Below, one piece after another: positions 45,365-58,135 of a stretch of 64,000 bases of DNA. The notes under the pieces are model-generated. The model worked only from the letters and a program-made list of their open reading frames with translations. It searched no databases and was not told where the DNA came from. Position numbers and translations under genes: made by a program. The stretch lies in the NCBI RefSeq assembly GCF_017591425.1, contig NW_024467120.1:5642001-5706000 (forward strand), read 5' to 3'. The DNA comes from Ochotona curzoniae (taxonomy: Eukaryota; Chordata; Mammalia; Lagomorpha; Ochotonidae). Numbering within the stretch: position 1 is the first letter of the stretch; each line of letters starts with the position of its first letter.

Positions 45365-47895
45365 ATAATGATGCTTTCAATAATTATATACAGATTTCAC
45401 TGCATGTTTTCAATTAGTATACACTCACATGTGAAATTGATGGAACATATGGGAATTCTACATTTTAATATTTTAGAGAGCCATTTAGTGTATTGCATGA
45501 TAATGACACCAGTTCACATTCCCACAAATAGCACACAAGAGTTCCAATTTCTCCTTATACCACTAATGCTTATTTTAAGCAGTTTTAAGTAGAACAACAT
45601 AATGCAGTTATTGAATACTTATTACCTGATTTAATCTTAATAAACTAAGATTTCTCTGAAGAACAATCAGTGATAAGAAGAGTGAGGACAAAAAAAAAAA
45701 GAGAGAAACAAAAATAAGAGTCATCATGTAATTCAGGAAATGATTAGAAAGTACAATGGTCAACAGAGGAAAAAGAATCAATGCTATCTTTTGTCCTTAG
45801 TTTTATCCACTTGAAGATGAAACTTGCCTTTACAAGATTCGTTCTGATGGAGTACCTTAAGTACAAAATCAACATGCATGGGTTGAACAATGAAAATTGT
45901 GTGTAGCCACAGAAAAAGTGTTGATGCTATCTTTCCTAGGCATTGTTTGTTATAAAAGGAAAGGGAAAGGCAGGGTAGTGAGTTTATAGAGAATGCGTAC
46001 TGAAGAAAATTGCTTTGCTTGTAGAGATGATTCTTTGGAGCAAGTGTGAAATGTTGATGGGAAGAAGCCAGTGGAAGAACAGGAAGTGGTAGAAGACAAA
46101 GGGAATGAAAAGACTATCAATAAAGGAAAGGCGTCTCTGGGAACATGTAGGAGCTCATGATCCAGCAATGGATTCGCCTCTGATGGAGGGTGGATGGAGG
46201 AGATACAGCTATGGAGGAGGATCTGCACAGCGCACCTTTGTTGCTTTTTCCGATAGCATCTATTTTCTCTGTGAAGGGTGGGATTGGATGTTTAAGTCAA
46301 GGAAAGAAAATGTGAACCTGTGTGGGGAGGGACATGACTAAAACAGAATGAAAGGATTCATTAGTACATTTGACATTAGAAACATAAGTAAATATTTATG
46401 TTAGCTACTTAATGGATTAATATGCTGTATAAGAAACATGCACTACTGTAAATAATTTGTATATAATTAATCACACCCAATGATTGTCTAGGTGGTTTGG
46501 TTCATGCATCTTTAACTTGAGATGGAGGCATCTATTAACTGATAGCAGCTACACAATTGGGAATAATAATGCTTGGAAGGGAATAATCCAATCCTGATGA
46601 TGACTTTTAAACTCAAACCAGGAAAGTAATGCGACTGATGTTCTCTAAAATAAAAGACGTACTGTGAATCCCAACAAACATTTGCAATTTAAATCAGTGT
46701 AAAAGTCTTTGGAAGTACTTCCATTATCTTTGCTGCCTTAGGATTCTTGGTGAAAGACTGAGCCAGCAATTACACACTTTACAGATGAGGACGACACTTG
46801 TCCCCTGCCTGGTATCTGTTGCAGTTGCCCTTTATTCAATCATCCACAGCTGGAGTAATTGGATCTTTAGGTACAGGTTAATGGGATAATTAGGCAAACA
46901 TGATCAAACTTGTATACTATGAGGAAATGGATGACTGCTGTCTCCAAGCCTCCTGTTGTACACTGTGCTTGTGCAACCTGTTCTTCATCTCTATGGGCAA
47001 TAAAGTAGGAGATGGATTAGCTGCAAGTGATTTCGTCTGTCTGTAATTGGAAGTGCGGCTTGATTTAAATGAGTTTTAAGAGGAAGCTACTGGAATAACT
47101 AGCTAGAGATGAAATGGATGAGGTATGCCTGCTATACAGTCAATGCAATTTGGCCTTGGTATTTTATAAGGTCCTTTGGCTATCATGTGTTTCCACAGTG
47201 TATTCACAGGATTCTCATTCAGGTGACTGTTTTGTCACAGACCTCACTGGAAGGATTAGAAACTGACACAAATTCATAGAAAAGTATCATAAGGAAACCT
47301 ATACCCAGCAGTGATCACCCAAATGGATCAAAGTATTAGATAAAAACATGAAAGGCTTGTGACACTGTCTTCTGAAAAGTCATAGGATTTCATCTCACCT
47401 TTTCACCACCATTTCCATGAGTTCCTGCTGCCTAGGACTCTGTGATACAGGAAACCATTGGACTCTGCTGCCTGACTTCCCACTGCTGCTCTAGAATGGT
47501 AGACCCATTTTAAATGCACAACTCTATTAAGGGAATATTGGCCTAATAGTGCCATCTTTACCTGATAGTGCCCTCCACTCACCTTCTTAATTGTTGGGAA
47601 ATGTCATTAAGTGGTGAAGGTGTCTTGTCTCCAGGTGTCCTCAGTTGAAGATCCAACTAAGTTATCCGAAGTTGCTCTTCTATCGTGTGTGTATGTGTTA
47701 CCATGGATTTGCTTACTGCAGGCTCATTTATTGACAGTAATTTAGAGAGGAAATCTGATGGTTTACCCGGAGAGTCTTTTGGGGATAGATGAAAAAAATA
47801 TAGATTTCCAAATTCAAGTCATGTTCTAGAGTGAGAATTTGAGCAGCTTAGTCATATATACAACTTTCTTATTTAATTCTGCTTAAAGTCCATCT
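45365..47895. other. Unique segment, possible conserved non-coding DNA
   Basis: About 2.5 kb without a recognisable transposable element. Frames at 45329-45592, 45950-46228 (minus) and 46105-46341 lack known motifs. The 46460-47250 part is rich in homeodomain-type 'taattg', 'attaatc' and 'gataattag' words and an E-box 'cagctg' (see findings). Confidence 0.45.
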
Positions 47896-47899
47896 CATT

Positions 47900-48150
47900 T
47901 TTCATAGGTCTACCTCCCATATCAGGGTATCTGGATTCAATTCCTGGTTCTGTCTCCTGATTCTGGCTTTCCACCATTGTGAACCCTTGGAGACAGCAGT
48001 GATGGTTCAAGTAACTGGGATCCTGCTACCCACACAGGAGACATTGATTAAACTCCAATCTCCAGGCATTGCAGGCATTTGGAGAGTGAACCAGTAGATC
48101 GGAGCTCTGTTTTTCTGGCTCTTTCTTTTTTCTGTGCCTCACAAATTAAA
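47900..48150 (+). mobile_element. C SINE, plus strand, old copy
   Basis: Plus-strand order: 'cctcccatatcagggtatct', 'ggattcaattcctgg' (B box), 'ctacccacacaggagacatt', 'gcatttggagagtgaaccag', then a pyrimidine-rich tail and 'cacaaattaaaatgc'. Confidence 0.7.
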
Positions 48151-48189
48151 ATGCATATATATGGAAAATTCAAACAAGAATATTTCACT

Positions 48190-48302
48190 TATTTTGAAAA
48201 GCAGTCTTCCTTTGAATCAAGTATTGAAATCCAAACCAGGCACAGCTATAGGTTGTAGTTATCCCCAGTGGTGGTTTAACTTACACCACTCTGTCTGCCC
48301 CA
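48190..48302 (-). mobile_element. C SINE fragment, very old
   Basis: 'ttgaaatccaaaccaggcac', then 'ggtttaacttacaccactct' and 'gtctgcccc' resemble the reversed promoter half of the C repeat. Weak. Confidence 0.35.
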
Positions 48303-48304
48303 AG

Positions 48305-50684
48305 CTGGCATTCTGGGCAGCTAAACAGGATGTTTGTCACTCTGTGCTTTATGGGTACCTATGTCATTGATGCTTGCCTCATTCTCTTGATAACTCCAAC
48401 TTTCCCACTATTGTTGCAATATAGATGTTAAGGCAAAATTCCAGGCTACTAGAATAGACTCAGCCAGGCATTGTTGGTCTTCCGTTGATGTCTTAGCCTT
48501 GGCCAGTTTCTATGCACATGTTTTGAAGGACTTAATGCTAGCTGGATTGTTAATTAGCTTAGTCTAATCTGGTTGTTTTGGTAGACTATGAAAACTGCAA
48601 TAGACAAACATATGCACATAAATACAATCATTTGTATGTCTTGTGCGTGAGATGTCATTTTCAACTGAATTGAACAAGAAACCTTTTAATCATTAGCTAG
48701 ATTCTGAATCTCCAGACATTAAAAATAAATTTCAACAAATAACCTGTTTCTTGCCCATTTTTATTTAGTACTTATTAGCACTTAAAATATTAGTACTTAA
48801 AATATTTAGCTGTTTGATCAAATTCTTCTTTTTATGAAAGCTGAAGAGTTTCATAATCAATTTCTTTTTTTTTCCAGAAAATTCAAATCACACCTGTAGT
48901 AATCCAGTGGCTCAGTTATTTTTAACACACTCCTATGCCAGGCTACGTTAAAAAGAAATTCAGAGAACACCACCCTTTCTAAGCTGTGATGATAGCATCA
49001 TCCTGCCATGTAACCTGCTGTCCCCAGGCTCCTGATAGCTGTTGACTCAAAGTGGGGTGAATAAATAGATACATTATTAGATGTATACACGTTGTCTGTA
49101 TCTTACAGATCTACTGCCAACGTTGCTAAGTTCGTTCTTTGTTCTTCAACTCTTTTTGTAGTTTTAGTTGACCTTGAGTATCAGAGTGACAGACTATACT
49201 GAGGATATTGTCCAAAGGTTCAGTATCTAAACCTTTGAACAGCTGATTGTTGTTGTGACCATGTTGTGTCCTCTTAGCTATCCTTCACCTTTGCTTTGTG
49301 TTTAGTTAGTATTGAATAGAGCTAACTATGAAGGAGCGAGTAAACTTATCCTTTCTATCTCACCCTAGGTTATAATCACAGTCATTGAATTTGGGCCACC
49401 CTGTGATGGCAAGTGTCATATCAGAGGAAAGAATGTTTCAAAATTATCAAGTCTCTAAACTGTCTAGATACTTTCTGAACTTTCAGTTTTGTTTCTTTCA
49501 TCTTCTACGCCTAATCTTTATAGATTCACTCTTGCTCAATTTTTGAAAATCCAGAAATATTAAAGTGGATAAATATTTTAAAGAATATGAATTAGACAAA
49601 AACAGGGCACAAAGGACTTGTGAGGAAACATTCATTTTATTGCTGTAATGATGGGTGAAGGTCATTATACACTTACTTGGCTAAACTCATACAATATGGA
49701 ACACCAAGCAGGAACCCTGACATTCACCATGGATTTGGTGCTGTTGCATCAATGTAGGCTCAAGGATTTTAGCACATGTGCCCTTCTGGTGTGGAATATT
49801 TTAACGGGAGAGACTAGCCAAAAGTCAGGGCAGGGGCAGGGCGTATATGAGAAATTTCTGTGCTTGCCTTTCAACTTTATTGTGCAGCTACAAATGCTCT
49901 TAAAGCTTAAATCTTTCAATAAGTAGGAAGAGCAGTTCAAAAATTCTTGAGCTTTTCAGAAGTTTTATATCCACAGTACTGATAGAGAGCAAAACCATCC
50001 TAGGGAAATTGTCAGGAAGAAACTTTTTGGTTAATTACTGATCAATGTAAGAAAATGAAATGTAATTATGAATAATCTGATTAGCATAAGATTAAATCAA
50101 CACAAGGAGGGGCACTTAAGATAAATATTTGAAAATTCACTTTATTCCAACTTCTATTTTAGACAAGCCAGAGCAATAGCATGCTTACTTATGATACATT
50201 AATAAAAATATACACATGTAGCTTTATGAACTATTTCTAGAAGTCATATCAGAATATTAAGATGCATAAATTGGATTCAGAGTAGATGCTTTTCTTACTT
50301 TTTTCTAACTAAATGTCTTCTTCCACATTCTTTGCCATTTCTCTGTTTCTCTCATGGTTGTTTTGACTATCCCTAACTGAAGGTTGCGGCAGCATTCTAA
50401 CACAGAAAGTTGAAATGTTGAAGTGAGCAATAAAGGGCAAGGACTGCTTACAATATAGAATTAACAATATCTTCTACAGGAAAATGACCTCCTAGGTGCA
50501 GGGGGTGGTATTTAATTGGAGAAATTGGTATGGAAGATGCTGTTGTACTGCCAAGTCCATGCTTCTGCTCTCATTTTGGTAGAAATGAGATAATTGCCGA
50601 GTCAGCTAAAGGTGCTGAGGCTGATTTGATTGGATGAGGGGAAAGATTAAATGAGATGGGCTGTCTGGGTTATTTTTTTTTTTT
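48305..50684. other. Unique non-coding DNA
   Basis: About 2.4 kb without a recognisable repeat. A short direct repeat of 'acttaaaatatt' occurs near 48781-48808. Frames at 49648-49926 and 49749-49940 (minus) are not recognised. Confidence 0.5.
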
Positions 50685-50686
50685 AA

Positions 50687-51022
50687 AGATTTGTATATTT
50701 TTCTTGAAAATCAGAGTTAAAGAGCAAGGGGGAGAGAGACAAAGGGAGAAAAAGAAAGGGATATTTTATACCCACTGGTTCACTCCTCAAATGGTTACAA
50801 TGGCCAGAGTTGGGCTGGTCTGAAGCAGGGAGTCAGGAGCTTCTTCTGAGTCTCCCAAGTAGGTGCAAGGGCCCAAGGCCTTGAGTCATGCTCTGCTGCT
50901 CTCCCAGGCCATTAGCAGGGAGCTAGATCTGAGTAGAACAGCTGACACTCGAACTAGCACTGATTTTGAATGCTGGTGTAGCAGGTGGAGGATTAGCTTG
51001 ATATGCCACCACGCCAGCCCCA
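50687..51022 (-). mobile_element. C SINE, full length
   Basis: A reversed copy: 'tttttaaagatttgtatatt', 'cactggttcactcctcaaat', 'gagtcaggagcttcttctga', 'caggccattagcagggagct' and 'gccaccacgccagcccc'. Moderately diverged. Confidence 0.87.
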
Positions 51023-51024
51023 AG

Positions 51025-51528
51025 GGTTTAAATTTGTAATCAGCTTCCCATTTCTGTTTCAGGTCTCACATTTTATCTACATCTATGCATTTTATCAGTT
51101 CTCACAATGGTTAGTACGCCGAGAGAAGGCATGTGGAGGCTGATGGTTAAATAAGAAAACCATGCCATATAAAATAAGAAAGAATATAAGATGTTTAAAG
51201 AGATGGGCAACCTCTTCTTCTTGTAAAACCTTCCTATATAACCTTCTTATATCAAAGGGAGATGTATGAAGATACAATTGAACCATCATAGGGTAAGAGC
51301 TTTATGGGCTGAACTATCATCGGAATAAAGCATTATAAGCAGAAAGATGATGGGAGGAGTTGTTGGAGGATAGGCCCTCGGGATGTGGAAGACATGGTCT
51401 TCCTCTTTCCTTGCCCGATTTCCTCTTTTACACTGAGTACCTGCCATCTTGGAAAGTGCCTGAAAAGGAAAAGTGAGGAGGGTAGAATTCTTCAGGAGAT
51501 AAAGGTTTTCATTATGTGTCTGAAGTAG
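51025..51528. other. Unique non-coding DNA
   Basis: No repeat or exon recognised. Confidence 0.5.
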
Positions 51529-51529
51529 G

Positions 51530-51720
51530 ATTTCTCAGGTGATATAGAACTCCTGACATCTAGCTCCAGATAATCCTGTTATTTGTCCTGTGTGTTGCAG
51601 AACATGCAGAAGCAACCTGGTCTCTACCCACTAGATGCCAGTAGCATCCTGCCGATTGTCAGAATCAAAAATGTCTCCAGAGGTTGGTAGATGACCTCTG
51701 GGAGACAAAACTGCTCAGGA
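51530..51720 (-). mobile_element. MER20 (hAT-Charlie DNA transposon), nearly complete
   Basis: Reversed MER20 in full order: 'ctccagataatcctg', 'tgtcctgtgtgttgcagaac', 'ctctacccactagatgccag', 'tagcatcctgcc', 'aatcaaaaatgtctccagag' and 'acctctgggagacaaaactg'. This is the better of the two copies in the window. MER20 has been linked to progesterone-responsive enhancers in placental mammals, but nothing here shows that this copy is active. Confidence 0.88.
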
Positions 51721-51724
51721 GAAA

Positions 51725-52333
51725 GGATCACGGATCTATGATCCTTCTTAATAAAATATGTATACAGTAAGTTGTTAAATGTGTGGTTGCTTCTTCTCTT
51801 TATATGGAAGCCGAGTGAAGTAAGGACAATGAAGATATCTACATCAAATTTCTTGCTTGGCATTTTTATTAAATAGTAAATGCTCAATTAAGTTTAGCCA
51901 CGAGGATCTGATTCAGGATTAAATGGTGCAGTGAACAGAAGTCCTCTGGAACACAGCCGAAGTTTAATAAATGACATTAATTTCCTGAAACTCTGTTTTA
52001 TGTTACCAATGATTATATTAGTACCTAATGTGAGCACAATGCAATATAAGAACTTTACTAAGCAAAGGCTGAGAAGAAGCTGAGTGATAAAATATGTGTA
52101 ATCTCTGTAGCATTCTAAAGATTTATAACTGCAGTTATAACTGCTTGCATTCTCATAAGTGGCTCTACAATTTCTCTGACATTTTGTATATTATCTATCT
52201 TTAATTAATTGACTTATCATAATGAGAAGTAGTGATATTTCACTGATGTTGCATTTGTGTTTTCCTGATAACACAATGTGGCTGGTATTGGGGTCACTTG
52301 TACATCTTTTATTGTGTAGTGTCTGTTCCAATA
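51725..52333. other. Unique AT-rich DNA
   Basis: Nothing recognisable. Confidence 0.5.
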
Positions 52334-52336
52334 CCT

Positions 52337-52615
52337 TAAAAACCGTTCATTTATTTATTTGAAAGGCAAAGTTACAGAAAGAGAGAAGGAGGATCTTTCT
52401 CTCCTCTGATTTCCACAACAGCTAGTGTTGGGCCTGACCGAACCCACGAAACTGGATTTCTAGGTTTCTGCCTTAGCAGGAGGCCAAACACTTGAGCTGT
52501 CTTCTGCTTTCTCAGACATTAGCAGGCAGTAGGATTGGAAGTGGAGCAGCTACGGCATTCATGGTATGCTGAAGTCATAGGTGGCAGCTTAACCCTATGC
52601 AAAAATACCAGCCCC
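52337..52615 (-). mobile_element. C SINE, old copy
   Basis: A reversed copy: 'gttcatttatttatttgaaa', 'ggcaaagttacagaaagag', 'gacattagcaggcagtagga', 'ttggaagtggagcagctacg' and the 5' end 'aataccagcccc'. Confidence 0.78.
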
Positions 52616-52654
52616 ACATATCTTTCCACCATTTATTGCAGGGCTGTTTCTCTG

Positions 52655-55600
52655 GAAGTTTTATTTTTTCTTAATTATGGTAATTTGAATATATACAGAA
52701 TCGGTCATTTGAATATATAGCTATTAACTATTTCCAATATACAGTTCCATAGTGTTGAGTAAATTCATGTTATACAACTGATTCTGGAACTCTTTGACCT
52801 TGCAAAACCCATTGAACAACTCCTCTTCTTTCCTTCCACCTGCTCCTGAACAGCCATCGCCCTAGCTCCAAGTACCTCCCACAAGAGCAATTCTGCAGTG
52901 CTTCCCCTTCCCCCCTTTTTAAAAATTAGATTATGTCATGTAACAAAATACTCCACAGGTTCATCATGTTGTAGTCTGTATCAAAATTTTCTTTCATTCT
53001 AAGGCAAGGCAATATTTTACTTATTCATTCATGTGTTGGTGGACTTTTGAAAACCTCTTATTTTTGGCGATTGTGAATAATGCTACTGGGAAACTGGGTT
53101 TACAGGTGTTTTCAAGGCCCTACTTTCATTGTGTTTGGCTATAATAGGTATTTTCAAATAGTTTATGGAAATGCACATTATAAAATGTATGAATTTTTTG
53201 TGCCACCAACTTTATTTTTTATTCAATTTAAACATGAGTTTTTTTAAGTATCATTTAAACAGAAGTTGAATTTCCAGATAATTGATAATTTCACTTGAGG
53301 AAAATGTCATATTTCTTTCAATAGTGGCTGCTCCATTTTATTTTCTGCTGAAGGAATATTTATAAATATTTATAAATATCCTGGTATTTCATCCTTTTCA
53401 TGTGTTGCAAAGATATATCTTCCAGGCAAGGGTTGCTTCTTCATTTTCAGAGGTAGCATTTCCCTCTTAACTGTCGGTTTGACAATATAAGACAAAGTTT
53501 ACCACTGTGATTTTAATGATCTATGATTATTTTAAATGTATTGCCTACGAGTGAAACAAGCATCTTTTCATCTGATTACTGTTTACAGCATTTGCCTAGA
53601 TTCCCACTGAGCTAGAGTCTTTCTACTTAGTGAACTCTTTTTAGTGGAGCATTAAATCTTTGAGTACAGTGTAAATTAAAAATATGTTATCTCAACAGCT
53701 ATAGCAAATGCAGGAAGGAAGGAAGAGAGGAAAAAGACGGAGAGGAAGGGAGCAAGTAAGGGAAGCGTTTCATTGTTAGAATTTAGGTAATATATGGAGT
53801 CTGTTCTCTCTGTATTAATCACACACACATGAGAACGGGTCAGAACTGTGTTGTAATCATCATGCATTGACTGTGACCCTGAGATTCTAATGTACTCTGA
53901 TCTAAAGTCAATTCCTTTAACATTTTAAAAAGATGAGTATTTTGAATATGACTTAATCTGTTATTCTTATTGCTTATTTATTTTTATGTGAGTAACCTTT
54001 GCTTATTTCAGAGCCACAGATTTCTTTCCATGTTCTTATAGAAGTTTTACAGCTATAATTCTTGTATTTAGTCTGATTATTTTTTAGCTAAGTTGTGTGT
54101 GTTTGATTTTTTTTTTTCTATCTTATTATCTGGTTGGTCCCACAACATTTTGAAGATATTTATTTCCCTGCTGATATTTTGGCACATTTGTTGAAAGTGT
54201 GTGTGCATGTGTCTTTTGATCAATATCAAGGTACCTCAATGTTTGCAACTTACTAACTGGTCTTGATCTCAGCTAGGATAACTTCTCTGACTTTGTTCTT
54301 TTTTATCAAGATCTTTTTATTTTTTTTTATGGGCATTTGACTTTCCATGAGCATTTAGAGTTGGCTTGTCAGTTTATACATGAATCTTGCAGAAACTTAT
54401 TTATGCATGAAATTCCCATCTTAATAACAGTAAGTTTTCAGTCTGTGAACATAGCATATGATTACATTTATTTAGGTATCATTTTTATTTATAGTGAGGT
54501 TTTAAACTATAGCTGTTAGAAAGTTTTCTTAGACTTGTTCTTCTATCTTTCAAACAACTGTGTATGGAATTTAAAATGTTTCTATGTTCTTGTTATTTGC
54601 TGCTAATGCTGCATGGTTAATCCTTGTAATAAAACCTTGCATCCTACAACCTTGCTGAAATTGTGTATCAGTTCTAGTAAATTCCCAAGATTTTTCCATT
54701 AACAATTTTATGCTCTGCAAGTGCAAAAGCAGGAACATTTTATGTCATCATTTACAATCTTTGCGATTCTTTTGTCTCACTGCTGTGGCTAGTAACACCT
54801 GCTCAACAGTGAGCACACGTAGGAAAAGGATGTCTTCTAATGATTGTTTTCTGAACTTTTGCAGAAATAGTTCAGGGTTCCCTCATTGTGAATCACCTAA
54901 GATGCACGTTTTCATGGGTGCTCTTTATTAGCCTGAAAATTTCCTAAGTATTTGCTAGCTACTTTAAATATAATGAGACTTTGTTGAGTGCTGGGCCTAT
55001 ATCAGCTGCAACGATTAAGTAGGTTTCTCTTTTATTGGAGTGAGATAGTAAATTAGTTTGAATTATTTTTTCAAATGCTGTCCCAGTCTTGCATTCCTAC
55101 AACAGATCAGATGATCTCAACATGTTACTGGATCAAATAACTTAATATGTTGTAAGGGATCATTTCATTAGCCCTGTGTAAAAAACAACCTAAGCACTAT
55201 TGCTGCCTGTATTTTTTGAAAATGTCATGTAACTTTAATGGTTTTGCTTTACTGAGTCGTTGATGGGATTCACCCGAGAAACCATGAACCTTCAATTTCT
55301 TTTTGGGGAATATTTTTGATTTACTTCAATCTCTAGATATAATCTTGTTCTAACTTTCCATTTATTTTCTTGTTGCTTATGGTAAGTTGCATAGTTCAAG
55401 AATTCTTTTTTCTTAAATTTTATCTAAGTTTTCAATCTTTTGGCACTCTTTAACTTATTGTCACATTTAAAAAAATCTCTCTAGAGCTTATAGTGTACGT
55501 ACGTTTATTTCCTAATATTGCAGACTCATCTTCTTTCTTTTTGTCTTTGTGAGCTAGGCATGTATCAATTTATTACCCTTCCCAAGACTGACTCTTTTCA

Positions 55601-55799
55601 TTCTCATTATTGGGGTTTTTTTTTTTGTCTTAGATCATTGATCCTGAACTAGCATTTATGATTCCTTTCCTTTTACTTTCCCAGATTTAATTTGTATGTT
55701 TATGGACTTCTAGATTATTAACTTTTTGTTTCAATATTCACACAAACCTATACATTTCTCTCTGGTCACTGGTTTCCACAAATACTGACACAGTCTAGC
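52655..55799 (-). mobile_element. Ancient long L1 (L1M-type): 3' UTR and ORF2 3' half, minus strand
   Basis: From the left, the antisense L1 3' end reads 'tatacagttccatagtgttg', 'aacccattgaacaactcctc', 'caggttcatcatgttgtag' and 'gcgattgtgaataatgctac'. The ORF2 part follows: 'gaagttttacagctataatt', 'tggtcccacaacattttgaa', 'ctttcaaacaactgtgtatg', 'gcatcctacaaccttgctga' and 'tttgttgagtgctgggcct'. Stops abound and no long frame survives. A MITE-like segment sits at 53150-53245. The L1 continues past the SINE at 55.8 kb. Confidence 0.8.
53150..53245. mobile_element. Possible MITE-like insertion inside the L1
   Basis: 'ttcaaatagtttatggaaat' at the left and 'tttaaacatgagttttttta' at the right are roughly inverted copies around 'gaattttttgtgccaccaac'. 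This resembles a short mammalian palindromic DNA element that I know by sight but cannot name. Confidence 0.35.
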
Positions 55800-56085
55800 T
55801 TTTAAGATTTATTTATTTATTTTTATTTGAAAGGCAAAGTGAAAGTGAGAGCATTTGTTACTCCTCAAATATCTGGAGTAGCCAGGTCTAGGCCAGGCTG
55901 AAGCCAGGAACCATGCATTCCAATGCTGTGTCCCGCATGGATGGATAAGGCCCACATATTTGTTCTGTTTACTACGGCCAAGGATGCATAATAGGAAGCT
56001 GGATCTGAAGTGGAGTAGCCAGGACTTGACACTGCAATACGGGTTGCAGGCCTCCCAAGTAGCCTGCCACAATGCCTGTATTCTA
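55800..56085 (-). mobile_element. C SINE inserted in the ancient L1
   Basis: A reversed copy: 'aagatttatttatttatttt', 'ctgaagccaggaaccatgca', 'gctggatctgaagtggagta' and 'gcctgccacaatgcctgt'. It is the first of four same-strand SINEs in this L1. Confidence 0.83.
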
Positions 56086-56872
56086 TTTTTGTTAGTTCAA
56101 AATACGTTTCAACTTCCTTTGTAATATCCTCTTCAACTCATGCATAAATTAGAGTCTTTGACCCATGCATTAATTAATTTCTGGGTATTCTAGGTTTTCT
56201 CAGACAATTTGTTGTTAAGGATTTCAAACTTAATTATCATCAAAGAACATGCCCTCAATGATGTTAAAACTTCATGAATGCTGTCTCTGTTGTCCAGCAT
56301 TTCATTTAACTGGACGAATATCATCCTGTGAACATGAAATCTACAGTTGTAAACTACAGTGTTCTGTAAGTACTAATTAGATTGAAATGACATTGTAACG
56401 CTCAACTTTCCTACGTTTTTAGTGCTTTTGTTTCTTTATTCAACGAGCTGCTAAGAGCAGGTAATGCAATACAATGTGTTATTGTCTGTTGCTCTAATTC
56501 ATTATAATTTTTTCTTTGTTGCTTTGGAAATCTTTTATAAGCTTGACACAATTATATTAGTATCTTGTGCTGTATTTCCTCCCCCTATTATGAAGTGCGC
56601 ATTTCTTTGTTTTTTGTTTGTTTCTTTAAAGTTTATCTTGTCTTATACTAATGTCATCCTTCCTTTGTTATTTGCATGGCTTACACTTTACAATTATCTT
56701 ATTTCTAATCTCTGACTTTGGCTGCTTAAAGGCTTTTCCTTACAGGTTACATGTCTCTACTTCCATTGAGGTCTACTGCTTTTATACTTTTGGCTTCTGT
56801 TACTTGATGCTTTTCTCTTTGCCATTCCCTCTTCTAAACTGTTGTATTATTTTTTAAAATGTAGTACTTTCT
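56086..56872 (-). mobile_element. Ancient L1 ORF2 N-terminal half, minus strand
   Basis: Antisense landmarks: 'tttgacccatgcattaatta', 'gttgtccagcatttcattta', 'agtgttctgtaagtactaat' and 'gtttatcttgtcttatacta', then 'tttgcatggcttacac'. These lie in the region between the reverse transcriptase and the ORF2 start. The part around 56.4-56.7 kb parallels the fragment at 1.7-2.1 kb. Confidence 0.75.
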
Positions 56873-56875
56873 AGA

Positions 56876-57200
56876 TTTTTTAAAGATATTTATTGATTTT
56901 TCTTACAAAGTCAGATTACAGAGAGAAGAGAGACAGAGAGGAAGATCTTTCGTTTGTTAATTCACTCCAGCTGCAGTTGCTGGAGCTGTGCTGATCCAAA
57001 GCTAGGAGCCCAGAGCCTCTCCCGGGTCTCCCATGTGGGTGCAGGGTCCCAAAGTTTTGGGCCGTTCTTGACTGCTTTTCCAGGCCACAGGCAGGGAGCT
57101 GGATGGGAAGCAGGGCTGCTGGGATAGAACCGGCACTTGTATGAGATTCCAGCGCATGCAAGGCGAGGACTTTATTCACTAGGCTATCATGTCGCGTCCC
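56876..57200 (-). mobile_element. C SINE, young, inserted in the ancient L1
   Basis: Well preserved: 'tttttaaagatatttattga', 'gaagatctttcgtttgttaa', 'gggtctcccatgtgggtgca', 'ccacaggcagggagctggat', the B-box side 'gggatagaaccggcac' and the 5' end 'ggctatcatgtcgcgtccc'. Confidence 0.92.
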
Positions 57201-57822
57201 AATTTTAAATTGTTTTGTGCTTTCTTTTTATTGGTTGCTTTATGCAGTATAATATACATATTTAATCTTTTTGTGCTTCGGTTAGAACTGCATTTGTGCC
57301 ATATCACAAAGCTGTAGAAAGCCCTTTTGCCCATATTCACTCTCCTTTATACTTCATTTATTTTCTTTATTTTGATCACTCAAGTGGGCAATATTATAGT
57401 TTCATTTAAAATATATGTAATTTTGACAATCAGATAATGAACACAGTGTTCTATATTTGCCTAGATATTTGGTACTTTTTGTTCTCTTTCTTTAATTCTT
57501 GAAGATTATTCTGGAATTACTTTTTCTAAATTTGAGGAAATTCATAATTTTTTTATAAAGCTCATCTGGTGAGAAATTCTCTGTTTTCCTTAGTCTAGAA
57601 ATTCCTTTCATTTGGTTTCTTTACAGAAGAACACATTTTTTAAAAATGTACAACTCTAAAAATTTGCCTCATCATATTCTGATGAGAATCACAATTATAT
57701 AAATCACTCTTACCCCATATGTGTATTGTGGTATATTTACATTAGCTGTTTTTCATACTCAGCCTTTTGTGTTTAATGGTGTGATTACTTTACTTGTAAG
57801 CATGGATTTCTTTGTAATTACT
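57201..57822 (-). mobile_element. Ancient L1, ORF1-ORF2 spacer region, minus strand
   Basis: 'cagtataatatacatattta', 'ctcatctggtgagaaattct', then 'ctgttttccttagtctagaa' and 'attcctttcatttgg' correspond to the antisense spacer region of old L1s ('gtggtgatgaattctctcag', 'tttgtctgggaaa', 'tctccttcatttc'). Confidence 0.6.
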
Positions 57823-57824
57823 TT

Positions 57825-58135
57825 TTAAGAGATTTTTACATTTTTATTAGAAAGTCAGATATAGAGAGAGGAGGAGGAGAGAGGAAAATCTTCCATGTGC
57901 TGATTCACTCCACAGGTGGGTGCAATGGCCAGAGCTGAGCCGATCCGAAGCCAGGAGCCAGGAGCTCTTCCGGATTTCCCACACGGATGCAGGTTCCCAA
58001 GGCTTTGGGCCGTCCTTGACTGCTTTCCCAGACCACAAGCAGGGAGCTGGATGGGAAGTGGAACTTGCAATCATATAGGATCTTGACGCATGCAAGACAA
58101 GGACTTTGGCTGCTAGGATACCATGACAGGCTCTT
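57825..58135 (-). mobile_element. C SINE, young, inserted in the ancient L1
   Basis: 'taagagatttttacattttt', 'gagccgatccgaagccagga', 'caaggctttgggccgtcctt', 'ccacaagcagggagctggat' and the 5' end 'ggataccatgacaggc'. A loose duplication flanks it ('tctttgtaattactttt' left, 'ctctttaattattttt' right). Confidence 0.92.
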
